Shown here: piece after piece, positions 50,424-59,353 of the stretch
Layout: each line of letters opens with the position of its first letter
Position numbering within the stretch: position 1 is the stretch's first letter
NCBI GenBank assembly: GCA_026707225.1
Contig: JAPOXG010000112.1
Location: 62,001 to 126,000, forward strand
Source: Chloroflexota bacterium
Lineage (GTDB): Bacteria > Chloroflexota > Anaerolineae > Aggregatilineales > Phototrophicaceae
Length of the DNA stretch: 64,000 nucleotides
Direction: 5' to 3'
Notes under the pieces: model-generated
What the model was told of the DNA's origin: nothing
The model's input: only the letters and a program-made list of their open reading frames with translations
Database searches by the model: none
Translations under genes and position numbers: made by a program

Positions 50424-51509
50424 ATGAATCACTACTACGCCCTGATTGCCGCCGGCGGGCATGGCACAAGGCTCTGGCCAATGAGCCGCGCGCGCCTGCC
50501 CAAGCAGATGCTGCCGCTGATTGACGACCACTCCATGTTCCGCACCAGCGTGGATCGCATAAGAACGCTGTTCTCTCCCGAGGATATCTTCGTCGTCACC
50601 AGCCGTGAGCTGGCGCCGGAGCTGCAAAAAGAAGTCGGCCAGATTCCGCCGGAAAACTTCATCATAGAACCCTACGCCAAGAACACCGCGCCCGCCCTCG
50701 CCCTCGCCCTCAGCTATATCCAAAAGCGCGATCCGGAAGCCACCGTCGCCATCCTGCCAGCAGATCATCATATCGTGCAGCAAGAGAAATTCTGTCGCGT
50801 TCTGGAAGCGGCTTGGCAAGTCGCGCAAGAGGGCCAGATCGTCACCCTGGGCATCTCGCCCTCGCATCCCGCCACCGGGTTCGGCTACATTCAGCAGGGA
50901 CGCGGCCTCGCCGAGGTTGATGGCTTCATGGTCTATCAATCCCGCCGCTTTACCGAGAAGCCGGACATTGTGCGGGCGACGCAGTTTCTCGCTTCCGGTC
51001 AATACAGCTGGAACTCCGGCATGTTCATCTGGCGCGTCGACCGGGCGATGCGAGACTTTGAACGCTACCAGCCCGCGATCTTCGCCATGTGCTCTTACCT
51101 GCAATCGGCTTTTGACGCGCCCGATTACGCCGAGAAACTGAACGACATCTGGGAGACCATGCCCAGTCTTTCTATCGACTTCGCCATCATGGAAAAGGCG
51201 GACAATATCGCCGTCATCCCAAATGATATCGGCTGGAGCGATGTCGGCAACTGGACTTCGCTCTATGACATTCTGCCGCAAGACAACTTCGGCAACTGCA
51301 TCAAAGGCGACGCCAGCGATATCCGCGTCATCCTCGACACGCGCGACACCCTAGTATTGAGCGACAGATTGACGGTGGCTATCGGCGTCGAAGATATTGT
51401 CGTCGTCGATACCGACGACGCCCTGCTCATCTGCCACAAAGATCGCACGCAAGATGTCAAGCAGGTGGTCGATTACCTGCGTGAAAACGGAAACGAAGAA
51501 TATCTCTAA
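50424..51509 (+). CDS. Mannose-1-phosphate guanylyltransferase
   Basis: 361 residues. The nucleotidyltransferase signature is AAGGHGTRLWPMSRARLPKQMLPL. Further hallmarks are IEPYAKNTAPALALAL, ATVAILPADHHI, RRFTEKPD, NSGMFIWRVD and DIGWSDVGNW. It makes GDP-mannose from mannose-1-phosphate and GTP. At this length the phosphomannose isomerase domain of bifunctional enzymes is absent. It sits 8 nt after dprA and before topA, interrupting the frequent dprA-topA pair. GDP-mannose would feed surface glycans. Confidence 0.93.
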   Translation: MNHYYALIAAGGHGTRLWPMSRARLPKQMLPLIDDHSMFRTSVDRIRTLFSPEDIFVVTSRELAPELQKEVGQIPPENFIIEPYAKNTAPALALALSYIQKRDPEATVAILPADHHIVQQEKFCRVLEAAWQVAQEGQIVTLGISPSHPATGFGYIQQGRGLAEVDGFMVYQSRRFTEKPDIVRATQFLASGQYSWNSGMFIWRVDRAMRDFERYQPAIFAMCSYLQSAFDAPDYAEKLNDIWETMPSLSIDFAIMEKADNIAVIPNDIGWSDVGNWTSLYDILPQDNFGNCIKGDASDIRVILDTRDTLVLSDRLTVAIGVEDIVVVDTDDALLICHKDRTQDVKQVVDYLRENGNEEYL

Positions 51510-51538
51510 TCGTCCACACTCACTCTCGAGGACGGGAT

Positions 51539-53968
51539 ATGACTGAAAGCCATGTCGAAGCGTTTCAGGCTTATTGCGTGAAATGCAGGACTAAACGAGA
51601 TATGGGCGCTGCTGAGCCTGTGTACACCAAGACAGGCGCACCCGGCACGCGTGGACAGTGCTCCGAATGTGGCACAAAGCTCTTCAGGATGGGCGCGACC
51701 GCCGCCCACGAAGGCATCCCCAAGCCGGATAAGGTTGAGCGTCCAAAACGCAAAAAGCCCAAAGGCAAAGCCAAGCCGAAATCCAAAGCGAAGTCCCGCG
51801 CGAAATCAACTGCCAAACGCCAGAAAGTCGGCAAGCTGGTCATCGTCGAGTCGCCAGCCAAAGCGCGTAGCATCGGCGGCTATCTTGGCGACGGTTACAC
51901 CGTCATGTCGTCATTGGGGCACGTGCGCGATCTACTGAAGAGCCGGCTGTCTGTCGATGTCGAGCATGACTTTGAACCGGAATATCGCGTGCCCAACGAC
52001 AAACGCGCGATTGTAAAGGAACTAAGAGCAGCCGCTGAAGGCGCCGACGAAATCTTCCTCGCCACCGATCCCGACCGCGAAGGTGAAGCGATCGCCTGGC
52101 ATTTGGTAGCCGCAGCCGAAATGCCGCAGACGAACGTCAAGCGAGTCGTCTTCCATGAAATCACCGATGGCGCCGTCGCCGATGCATTTGCCCAGCCGCG
52201 TCAAATCAACATGGACTTGGTCAACGCGCAGCAGGCGCGGCGCATCCTTGACCGCCTGGTTGGCTATCAAGTCTCCCAGCTGCTCTGGTCGAAAGTGCGT
52301 GGGGGTCTCTCCGCCGGGCGCGTTCAAAGCATTGCTTTGCGTCTCGTGGTCGAGCGCGAAAAAGAAATCGAAGCGCATGCGCCGGTCGAGTATTGGACTA
52401 TCAGCGCCGATCTGGCGAAGCGAACCAATGGCAGAGACTCGTCCAACTTCAGATCGCGCCTTGCTAAAATCTCCGGCGTCAACGTGACTTTCAACACAAA
52501 GGGCGGCAAATCGCCGATTCTGGATAGCGAGGCGACGGTAAAGCCGCATGTTGAAATCTTGCGCCAGAGCCAGTATGTCGTCGACAAGATCAAGCGCGGC
52601 ACGAGCCAAAGCCGGCCCTCCCCGCCCTACACCACCAGCACCTTGCAGCAAGCCGCTTCCAGCCGCCGCGGTTTCAGCGCCCGCCGAACCATGCAACTCG
52701 CTCAACAGCTCTACGAAGGCATTGATATCGGCCAAGGAAACCCGGTCGGCCTCATTACCTATATGCGGACCGACAGCGTCCAGGTCTCCAAAGGGGCGGT
52801 CGCCGAGGCGCGGACATACATCGGGAATCAGCATGGCAACGCGTACTTACCCAAGAAACCGCCGATCTACAAAACCAGGTCAAAAGGCGCGCAGGAAGCG
52901 CACGAAGCCATTCGACCCACCAGCGTCATGCGCAGTCCCGAATCGATGGGGGCATATCTCAGCCGGCCGCAGCTGCAGCTCTACACGTTGATCTGGCAGC
53001 GTTTCGTCGGCAGCCAGATGTCGCCCGCCATTTTTGACACGCTCAGCATCGAGGTGAAAGCGGGGCAGAAATCCAGCGACATGTCCTATCTCTTCCGAGC
53101 GTCCGGGCGCAAATTAAAATTCGCCGGACATCTCGCTGTTTATGGCAAAGACGACCCGCGCATGCGCCAAGCTCGGAACGAACAGAATCAAACATTTCCT
53201 GATCTGGAAGTGGGCGAAACGCTCGATCTTAGGAAGATTCTGCCGGAACAGCATTTCACGCAGCCGCCGCCGCGATACACCGAAGCGACGCTTATCAAGC
53301 AGTTGGAAGACAAGGGCATCGGCAGGCCAAGCACCTACGCCCCCACCGTCAGCGTCATTCAAACGCGCGATTACGTCACCCAGACCGATCGCCGCTTGCA
53401 TCCCACCAAGACCGGGACGATCGTCAGCGATCTGCTGTCTGAATACTTTGACGTGGAGATGGATTACGATTTCACCGCCAACATGGAAGATCAGCTTGAC
53501 GAGGTCTCCCATGGCAAATCCAATTGGCGGCCCATGCTTAATGAATTTTACGGCCCGTTTTCCCAGCGTCTCAATGCGGCGCGAGACAATATGCCGAGGC
53601 AAAACATCGTTGAGAAGGTCGGACGACGCTGCCCGAGCTGCGAAGACGGCGACCTGGTCATCAAGCACTCGCGCTACGGGAAATTCATCGGCTGTTCCAG
53701 TTACCCGGATTGCAAGCACACCGAACGCTATCTCGAGCGAATGGGGTTGCTTTGCCCCCAGTGCGGCGAGGAAGATCGCGGCGAAATCGTCCAGCAGCGC
53801 AGCCGCAAGGGCCGCGTCTTTTATGGCTGCAGCCGCTACCCCGCTTGCGACTATACCGTGTGGCGGCTTCCGAGAGACCTGAAGAAGCTGGAAGAGCAAT
53901 CGACGGAAGCAGAGGCTCCGAAACTGCAATCAGTGGATCAAGCCGCGGAAGAAAGCGCCGTCTTTTAA
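51539..53968 (+). CDS. topA: DNA topoisomerase I with N-terminal DUF5679-like zinc ribbon
   Basis: 809 residues. Residues 10-52 form a small zinc ribbon (YCVKCRTKRDM, then CSECGTKLFRMG), which resembles the stand-alone DUF5679 family. A Lys/Pro-rich linker (62-97) joins it to a normal TopA starting KLVIVESPAKARSIGGYLG. The toprim acidic DPDREGEAIAWHL is present, and the catalytic Tyr408 lies in GLITYMRTDS. The C-terminus has two tetracysteine fingers (CPSCEDGDLV and CPQCGEEDRG regions). The enzyme relaxes negative supercoils. GAGGACGG precedes the ATG, which confirms the long N-terminus as translated. Confidence 0.95.
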   Translation: MTESHVEAFQAYCVKCRTKRDMGAAEPVYTKTGAPGTRGQCSECGTKLFRMGATAAHEGIPKPDKVERPKRKKPKGKAKPKSKAKSRAKSTAKRQKVGKLVIVESPAKARSIGGYLGDGYTVMSSLGHVRDLLKSRLSVDVEHDFEPEYRVPNDKRAIVKELRAAAEGADEIFLATDPDREGEAIAWHLVAAAEMPQTNVKRVVFHEITDGAVADAFAQPRQINMDLVNAQQARRILDRLVGYQVSQLLWSKVRGGLSAGRVQSIALRLVVEREKEIEAHAPVEYWTISADLAKRTNGRDSSNFRSRLAKISGVNVTFNTKGGKSPILDSEATVKPHVEILRQSQYVVDKIKRGTSQSRPSPPYTTSTLQQAASSRRGFSARRTMQLAQQLYEGIDIGQGNPVGLITYMRTDSVQVSKGAVAEARTYIGNQHGNAYLPKKPPIYKTRSKGAQEAHEAIRPTSVMRSPESMGAYLSRPQLQLYTLIWQRFVGSQMSPAIFDTLSIEVKAGQKSSDMSYLFRASGRKLKFAGHLAVYGKDDPRMRQARNEQNQTFPDLEVGETLDLRKILPEQHFTQPPPRYTEATLIKQLEDKGIGRPSTYAPTVSVIQTRDYVTQTDRRLHPTKTGTIVSDLLSEYFDVEMDYDFTANMEDQLDEVSHGKSNWRPMLNEFYGPFSQRLNAARDNMPRQNIVEKVGRRCPSCEDGDLVIKHSRYGKFIGCSSYPDCKHTERYLERMGLLCPQCGEEDRGEIVQQRSRKGRVFYGCSRYPACDYTVWRLPRDLKKLEEQSTEAEAPKLQSVDQAAEESAVF

Positions 53969-53986
53969 GGCTGCCGCCGTCTCGCT

Positions 53987-54015
53987 TTGCGCCGATTTAG
54001 AACTGTGACTATACT
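53987..54015 (+). promoter_or_regulatory. Promoter of the unknown gene at 54111
   Basis: TTGCGC (53987-53992) and TATACT (54010-54015) are 17 bp apart. The predicted start is near 54022, just before a strong hairpin. Confidence 0.55.
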
Positions 54016-54025
54016 GAATGTCGTT

Positions 54026-54084
54026 GGTGCGCGATGCCCCTGCCGCGCACCGCTTCTTGACGTAATATCTCAGTTATGCTGAGA
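54026..54084 (+). other. Two hairpins in the 5' leader of the gene at 54111
   Basis: A perfect 8-bp stem GGTGCGCG/CGCGCACC (54026-54033 with 54044-54051, loop of 10) would lie at the very 5' end of the transcript. A second 6-bp stem TCTCAG/CTGAGA (54068-54073 with 54079-54084) follows. Neither has a T run. They may protect the mRNA or regulate it. Confidence 0.5.
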
Positions 54085-54110
54085 AACCTGGACTCGAAAG
54101 GTTGCTGCTA

Positions 54111-55481
54111 ATGAGTCTACAAGGTCACCAATCGGATCGCGCGCAATCCGCCTCGTTTTCGGCCGGCGGGCTGAGTATCTCAAATCCGCGGATTCAAAAG
54201 CTGATTGAATCGGGCCCAAAACGCGGCACTATTCTGCTTGTTTTAGTCGGCATGATGCTCGGGATGGTTGCCGCTTATGGCATCATCCCAACGGAATTCA
54301 CCGGCGCCTCGCCCCGTCACATGAGCCAGCAGGCAATTGAACAGTGGGTGCGCATGGTCGCCGTTGGGCACTCGCAAGACGTGCACTATGACGACAGCAA
54401 CGCGCTGCTATTCTTGCAGCAAATCCCTGATCCACAGCGCTTCGTAGAAGGCTTGGCCGGCAGAGCCTCCGTTCCGGCAGCCGAACGCGCCGCTCTGGAA
54501 GCGCTGACAGAGATAAACGGTTATGGCAATCTAGTCGGCGCCCTTGCGCCGCAAGACCCCGGTATCGCTCTGAGCACTTTGCAGATTGCACTGGCGCTTG
54601 CTGCTGTGGCTGTCATCATCCCGATCCTGACCATCGCGGGGCGGATGGTCTATCCCAGGCAAGAGCAAACGAGCGAGGACGCCGGACCGATATCCCGAAC
54701 CAGCTCGCAAGTGTCCCCGTCCACGGCCGCTGCCCCGCAGCAATTTCAATCTTACAGCGAGGCGGCGCCCGCAACGCAATGGGGCGAAGACGAAACGGAA
54801 AAGAGCGGCAACTTTCATCCTCAATTCGGCGCGCCTGTCATGCGCGCGGTATCAACCTACGTGAAAGGGCAGAACTATGACGACTCTTTCGCGATTGAAA
54901 TGGGGCCGGAGCAAGGCAATCAGTTCCTAGGCGAATGCGGCATATCTGTCGCCACGCGAGTAGGCAGCGAGCTGCAATCGGTCGAGTTCTGGGGCTTCGA
55001 CATGGCATCGCAGGAGACCCTGACCAAGGTCTTCGCCGCGCCGGCGGCATTGAGCGATCCAGCCCTGCTTTCAGCCGTGGCCAACCGCGTCAAAGATCCG
55101 ACAACGGATATCATCGCCGCTGAATCCGGTGCCCGGCTGATAGTCGATAGCAGCGCCATCCAGATCCAGGCTGAAGTCAAATCCCTGCTCTTCAATTACG
55201 GTGGCGGCACCCCAAACAGCGGGATTGAAACCTTGCAGATCGAGCTGTTGGCTTGGCATAAGCAGAACCAGGGCGCTTCAATGCCGGCCGAGGGTTATCC
55301 GGCGCCAGCGCACTCGCCATTCAACGAATATGCTGATTTGCAAGTTACGCCGCCAGCGCAGGCCGCATCGCCAACGCCGCCGCCAGCGGCCGGGGGCGCG
55401 GGAACGCCGCCAGCCAAGCGTCCGGAAGACGACGAGGAAGATCCCTTCGGCGGCACCGGCAACTTCATGCCCTACTCCTAG
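54111..55481 (+). CDS. Unknown two-TM membrane protein with a conserved-looking soluble domain
   Basis: 456 residues from ATG 54111, with AAAGG upstream. The first membrane helix is at about 42-60 and the second at about 160-180. Between them lies ~95 residues of helical outside segment. After the second helix a Ser/Gln/Pro linker leads to a cytoplasmic domain (about 245-390). That domain reads YDDSFAIEMGPEQGNQFLGECGISVA, then VEFWGFDMASQETLTKVFA, and ends in a strand-rich IETLQIELLAWHK. A Pro-rich acidic tail (PEDDEEDPFGG) closes the protein. I do not recognise any family. It ends at a bidirectional hairpin before greA. Confidence 0.7.
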   Translation: MSLQGHQSDRAQSASFSAGGLSISNPRIQKLIESGPKRGTILLVLVGMMLGMVAAYGIIPTEFTGASPRHMSQQAIEQWVRMVAVGHSQDVHYDDSNALLFLQQIPDPQRFVEGLAGRASVPAAERAALEALTEINGYGNLVGALAPQDPGIALSTLQIALALAAVAVIIPILTIAGRMVYPRQEQTSEDAGPISRTSSQVSPSTAAAPQQFQSYSEAAPATQWGEDETEKSGNFHPQFGAPVMRAVSTYVKGQNYDDSFAIEMGPEQGNQFLGECGISVATRVGSELQSVEFWGFDMASQETLTKVFAAPAALSDPALLSAVANRVKDPTTDIIAAESGARLIVDSSAIQIQAEVKSLLFNYGGGTPNSGIETLQIELLAWHKQNQGASMPAEGYPAPAHSPFNEYADLQVTPPAQAASPTPPPAAGGAGTPPAKRPEDDEEDPFGGTGNFMPYS

Positions 55482-55489
55482 GCAACTGC

Positions 55490-55515
55490 AAGCCCCATCC
55501 AGCGCGATGGGGCTT
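55490..55515. terminator. Hairpin between the unknown gene and greA
   Basis: A perfect 10-bp stem (AAGCCCCATC/GATGGGGCTT, loop of 6) lies 8 nt after the stop of the plus-strand gene. The trailing T run is short on both strands. It could serve both converging genes. Confidence 0.6.
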
Positions 55516-55587
55516 CTTGAATTCGTTCCAAGCTAGTGATGATAGTGAAAGCAGATTGAAAGAATTTGCCTGGAAGATAGTAAAGCT

Positions 55588-55612
55588 GTACGGGCGAGCC
55601 GGTAGCTCGCCC
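55588..55612 (-). repeat. 25-nt palindromic repeat, copy 2 (inverted relative to copy 1)
   Basis: The plus strand reads GTACGGGCGAG at its start and forms an 8-bp hairpin (GGGCGAGC/GCTCGCCC). Its reverse complement matches 20214-20238 at 22 of 25 positions. Confidence 0.65.
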
Positions 55613-55708
55613 CCCATTTCTGCTTGTTGCCAGCAAGTTTTCTCACGAACGATTTGAGAGTGCTGAGTACGCTGACCGCGGGAATCAGCTACGTTTGGGT
55701 TGCCGCCC

Positions 55709-56179
55709 TCAGCGGATAGCGACAATCTTGAACTTGATGACGCCGTCCGGCGTCTCTACTTTCACCTTCTTGCCAATACCTTTGCCGAGCAGTGCCGAGC
55801 CTATCGGGCTCTTCTCGGAAATCTTACGCTCGCGCGGGTTGGCCTCGGCGCTGCCAACGATGCGGTATTCTTCGTCGATGTCCTCGCCTTCTTCTTGAAT
55901 CACCACGGTAGAACCGACGCGCACCTCATCGCTGGGCTCACTATTGTCGACCACAATCGCGTTTCGCAAGATCGCTTCAATATGCTGAACGCGCCCTTCA
56001 ATGAAGCCGAGCTGCTCCTTGGCATCGTGATAGTCGGCATTCTCCTTCAGGTCGCCTTGCGCCGCCGCCTCCTTCAGCTTTTGCGCCAGCGCGGGACGCC
56101 GAGTTTCCTGGAGCTGTCTCAACTCGCGGCGCAGCGCGTCCTCGCCTTCTCTCGTCAGATAAATTTCTTCTGTGACCAT
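55709..56179 (-). CDS. greA: Transcription elongation factor GreA
   Basis: 156 residues. The N-terminal coiled coil runs through GEDALRRELRQLQETRRPALAQKLKEAAAQGDLKENADYHDAKE, with the acidic tip (DLKENADY) that reaches the RNA polymerase active site. The C-terminal FKBP-like domain has VGSTVVIQEEGE and ISEKSPIGSALLGKGIGKKVKV. It stimulates cleavage of backtracked RNA. Its start lies inside the 3' end of the MBL hydrolase gene (25-nt overlap), so the two form one operon. Confidence 0.97.
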   Translation of the reverse strand: MVTEEIYLTREGEDALRRELRQLQETRRPALAQKLKEAAAQGDLKENADYHDAKEQLGFIEGRVQHIEAILRNAIVVDNSEPSDEVRVGSTVVIQEEGEDIDEEYRIVGSAEANPRERKISEKSPIGSALLGKGIGKKVKVETPDGVIKFKIVAIR

Positions 56180-57054
56180 GCGTCGTTTCTTTCTAATTGA
56201 TACCTGGACGGCCCGTCTTGCGCCTTCGCAGGGTCATCACGATAGCGCTCAACCAAGGCGCGGATGTTTTGCTGATGCAACTGCTGGACGATGCCGTTTA
56301 GCAAAACATGGCTCTTGCCACAGCGCCTTAGCGAGACCTGATTTTCAATGTCTTCCTGCCCTTTATCCAGAGCGACTTTGACCGCTTCGTCGAGCCTTCG
56401 CAGATACTCGAGGTCGCTCGAAATTTTTTCCGACACTTCGCCGCGCAAGATGATCTCGCCATGTCCCTGCACGATATTCTCATAATCCCGTTCCCGAAGC
56501 CGCGTCAAAGACGCTATGAAGTCGGAGGAACTGCCGTCGACAAAGTAAGGAATCGGCATAATCGTATCGGCCGCGAAAAGCACCTCTTCCTCTTCCAGCA
56601 AACAAACAATGGAATCTTGACTGTGCCCTGGGCTGGCGCGCAGCTTGAAGATCGTTCCGCCGATGTCCAGCGCCATTTCGTCGTCAAAGGTGATTTCAGG
56701 CAAGATCAACTCAACCCGATCAAATTCTCCCGCATTTGCCTTCATCTGGCGCAAGCTCTCGCGTCCCCGTGAAGCAAGCATTTCTCGGCACAGCCGGTGC
56801 GATACGACAAGAGCGCCGGGGAAAAAACAAGTCCCGGTCGTGTGATCGGCGTGGAAGTGTGTATTTATGACATAGTTCACGCGCGAGCCCAAGCCCTCTT
56901 CGACGTACCGGCGGATCAGCATCGTCTCCTCCGGATACATCAAGGTGTCGATCAGCACCGCGCCGTCGCGGGTCAAAACGACGCCGGCCGTCACCTGTGC
57001 GTACTGGTCACTGCGGAAGACGAAAATGTGATCCGTGATTCGTTCGCGCTGCAT
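56155..57054 (-). CDS. MBL-fold hydrolase
   Basis: 299 residues. The zinc motif is INTHFHADHTTGTCFF, followed by ASPGHSQDSIV, the bridging Asp in LFAADTIMP and VQGHGEIILRGE. The N-terminal TDHIFVFRSDQYAQVTAGVVLTRDGAVLIDTL is typical of single-domain metallo-beta-lactamase-fold hydrolases. The ~85-residue C-terminal helical extension after the core has no known match. The substrate is unknown. The end of the gene encloses the greA start. Confidence 0.88.
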   Translation of the reverse strand: MQRERITDHIFVFRSDQYAQVTAGVVLTRDGAVLIDTLMYPEETMLIRRYVEEGLGSRVNYVINTHFHADHTTGTCFFPGALVVSHRLCREMLASRGRESLRQMKANAGEFDRVELILPEITFDDEMALDIGGTIFKLRASPGHSQDSIVCLLEEEEVLFAADTIMPIPYFVDGSSSDFIASLTRLRERDYENIVQGHGEIILRGEVSEKISSDLEYLRRLDEAVKVALDKGQEDIENQVSLRRCGKSHVLLNGIVQQLHQQNIRALVERYRDDPAKAQDGPSRYQLERNDAWSQKKFI

Positions 57055-57101
57055 CGACAGTAGGACTATTCCGGTTCTCAGGCGGGGGCGCCGCCACGTT
57101 C

Positions 57102-57130
57102 AGTATAGAGGGCGCGCAATTGAAAATCAA
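57102..57130 (-). promoter_or_regulatory. Promoter of the MBL-greA operon
   Basis: On the minus strand TTGATT (57125-57130) and TATACT (57102-57107) are 17 bp apart. Confidence 0.7.
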
Positions 57131-57151
57131 GTGAGCGGACGCCAACCAATG

Positions 57152-57179
57152 TTGCCTCTCAAACTCGCTGCAGTATACT
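57152..57179 (+). promoter_or_regulatory. Promoter of the PBP1-SH3-CARDB gene
   Basis: TTGCCT (57152-57157) and TATACT (57174-57179) are 16 bp apart. The start near 57186 is only about six nt before ATG 57192 and 30 nt before ATG 57216. Confidence 0.6.
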
Positions 57180-57191
57180 GAATGCAAGTAA

Positions 57192-59348
57192 ATGCGCGAA
57201 AGAAAACCAACGACCATGTCATACCCGATATTGGTTTTGCGCAGTCTTGCGCTTCTGTTCGCTCTAACCGTCATGTCGCTCGACCAGCCGGCATTCGCTC
57301 AGAGCGCGCTGCGGATTGGCGTCATCGACGCGGCAGACGGTTCGATGGTCAAGGGCGCGCAGCTAGCCGCGCGACAGATTAACGACGAGGGCGGCATCGT
57401 GGCGGCTGATGGCGCCGCCTTCAGCTTGACAGTCGTGCACACGCCCCCGGACAATATGGAAATCGCCATTGCCAATATGGGTCAGGCAAGCGTCGTCGCT
57501 GTCATCGGACCGGCGCGCGATGAGCTTGTGACGCGCTACATGACCCAGTTGCAGGCGCTTGACGTTCCGGTCATCACACCGGCAACCGGCGACACCGTCC
57601 TGCTGCAAGATAATTCGAATCGGATCTTTCGCAGCCGCGCGCGAGGCAGCGTCACGACCGCCGCCCTGTCCGACTATCTGGTAAACGCGCTGGGGATCCG
57701 TAGCATCCGGACAGTGCAACTCGACCGAGCCAGCACAGTCGCTCTGATCACCTTGGCGAATGCGCTCTCGCCTTATGGCGTTAGCCTCTCAAACACGCTT
57801 GTCAATGAGATCGAGCTAGACGCGGACGCCATCGCCCGCGACATCATCGAATCCGATCCGGACCTGGTCGCCATCTACGGTCCGCCGCTGGCTTCGGCCC
57901 AAGTGTACAATCGATTGCGCGCCGCCGGCTACTCGGGCGCGATGGTCTATGACCAGGCGGACGATCCCGCGTTTTCCAATATCGTGCCAGCGGATAATCT
58001 TATGGGAATCATCGCCGCCGACACCTGGTCGCCATCGCTTCGGGACGCCGCTAGCGAGGCTTTCGTGCTGGATTATGCGCGCGCCTTCGGTCAACTGCCT
58101 GACGCTCTCGCCGCCGCCAGCTTTGACGCGACTCGCGCAGTCGCTGCTTCCATCGCTGGCTTTGGCAGCGTCAGCGAGAATCTGGCCGTGCTAAGCCGTT
58201 TCCGAGGCGTTCAAGGCCAGCTGAATCCAGCCGATCTCGTTCACGGCGAGCTCAGCAGCAACGCGGTGGTGACCCGGCTGAACGAGCGCGGCACGGCGAA
58301 TGTCGTCGCTCGCTATCGCGGCGGAAGACGGATCAGTGAGGGCGCGCCGCTCGTGGCTTGGGAATCCCCCACACCGGCGCCAATTCCAACGCTCGCTCCG
58401 ACTTCGACTCCATCGGGCCATACCCTGGTTGTCCAGAGCCCGGTACAAAATGTGCGGAGCGGGCCCGGGCTGCAATTTGATGTCATCGGTCAATTGCCAA
58501 GCGGCACGCAAGCTCGCGTGCTCGGGGCCACTCCCGACTACGTCTGGCTGGTCATTGATTTCCAGGGCCAATGGGGATGGCTGGCTTCTTATCTGGTCGA
58601 AACCTTCGGCAACCACGCGCTCTTGCCGGTGATTCAGCCGCCGGCCTCGCCCACGCCAGCGCCAACTTCCACCGCGGCGCCTTCGCGTGATCCCGATCTT
58701 GTCGTCCTGCGCGTGGATCCGCCCCGAATCATCCTGGACCAGCCCGTGACTGTCAGTGTCACAATACGCAATCAAGGTTTAACCGCCGCCGGACCATTTG
58801 CCATCGCCACCTCTTTCCAGCCAGGCGACCGGTACGCTGGCTTAAATTCCGCTGGCCTGGATGCCGGCGAACAAACCACCCTGCAACTGAGCCAGATCCT
58901 CAGCGGCGCGACCGGCCCGCAGTCGGTCATCATTGTCGTTGATCTCAATGAACAGGTTCCGGAAGGCGCTGCGGGCGAAGCCAACAACCGCGTCTATGCT
59001 TACAGCTACATCGCTGACCGCGCCATTCTCGCCAGCGGGACGACGACCATCGGCGTCGGCAATATCGACCTGGACGGATTCGGCTACCCAGACCTTACCT
59101 GGAGCGGCGCCGACCTGATTGCGCTGGGCGAGGCGGGCATGTATTTGCTGAATGACGTTAGCTCAATCGGCCATGTTCATTACGATGCCGTCGACACATC
59201 GCTGGCCACGCTCACGTCGCTGCCCTTGGCTCTCTTAAACGGCGCGGTACTTGGACTGCGCACCGCCGACGGCCATCACGCCGTCCTGCAGCTGATCAAT
59301 GCGACGCGAGACGGAACAATCACTTTCGACTACCGCGTGTACCGCTAG
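57192..59348 (+). CDS. Secreted PBP1-type receptor fused to SH3b and CARDB-like domains
   Basis: 718 residues from ATG 57192, or 710 from ATG 57216; neither has a good ribosome binding site. After the signal peptide (ending near AFAQS) residues about 40-390 form a branched-chain-amino-acid-receptor fold: GVIDAADGSMVKGAQLAARQINDEGG, VVAVIGPARDE, VPVITPATGD. A Pro/Thr linker leads to a bacterial SH3 domain (about 415-475; VRSGPGLQFDVIGQLPSGTQ, WGWLASYLV). A CARDB-like module follows (about 500-605; LDQPVTVSVTIRNQGLTAAG), then an unknown C-terminal domain. No ABC permease is adjacent. It may sense a ligand while bound to the wall. Confidence 0.8.
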   Translation: MRERKPTTMSYPILVLRSLALLFALTVMSLDQPAFAQSALRIGVIDAADGSMVKGAQLAARQINDEGGIVAADGAAFSLTVVHTPPDNMEIAIANMGQASVVAVIGPARDELVTRYMTQLQALDVPVITPATGDTVLLQDNSNRIFRSRARGSVTTAALSDYLVNALGIRSIRTVQLDRASTVALITLANALSPYGVSLSNTLVNEIELDADAIARDIIESDPDLVAIYGPPLASAQVYNRLRAAGYSGAMVYDQADDPAFSNIVPADNLMGIIAADTWSPSLRDAASEAFVLDYARAFGQLPDALAAASFDATRAVAASIAGFGSVSENLAVLSRFRGVQGQLNPADLVHGELSSNAVVTRLNERGTANVVARYRGGRRISEGAPLVAWESPTPAPIPTLAPTSTPSGHTLVVQSPVQNVRSGPGLQFDVIGQLPSGTQARVLGATPDYVWLVIDFQGQWGWLASYLVETFGNHALLPVIQPPASPTPAPTSTAAPSRDPDLVVLRVDPPRIILDQPVTVSVTIRNQGLTAAGPFAIATSFQPGDRYAGLNSAGLDAGEQTTLQLSQILSGATGPQSVIIVVDLNEQVPEGAAGEANNRVYAYSYIADRAILASGTTTIGVGNIDLDGFGYPDLTWSGADLIALGEAGMYLLNDVSSIGHVHYDAVDTSLATLTSLPLALLNGAVLGLRTADGHHAVLQLINATRDGTITFDYRVYR

Positions 59349-59353
59349 ACTGC

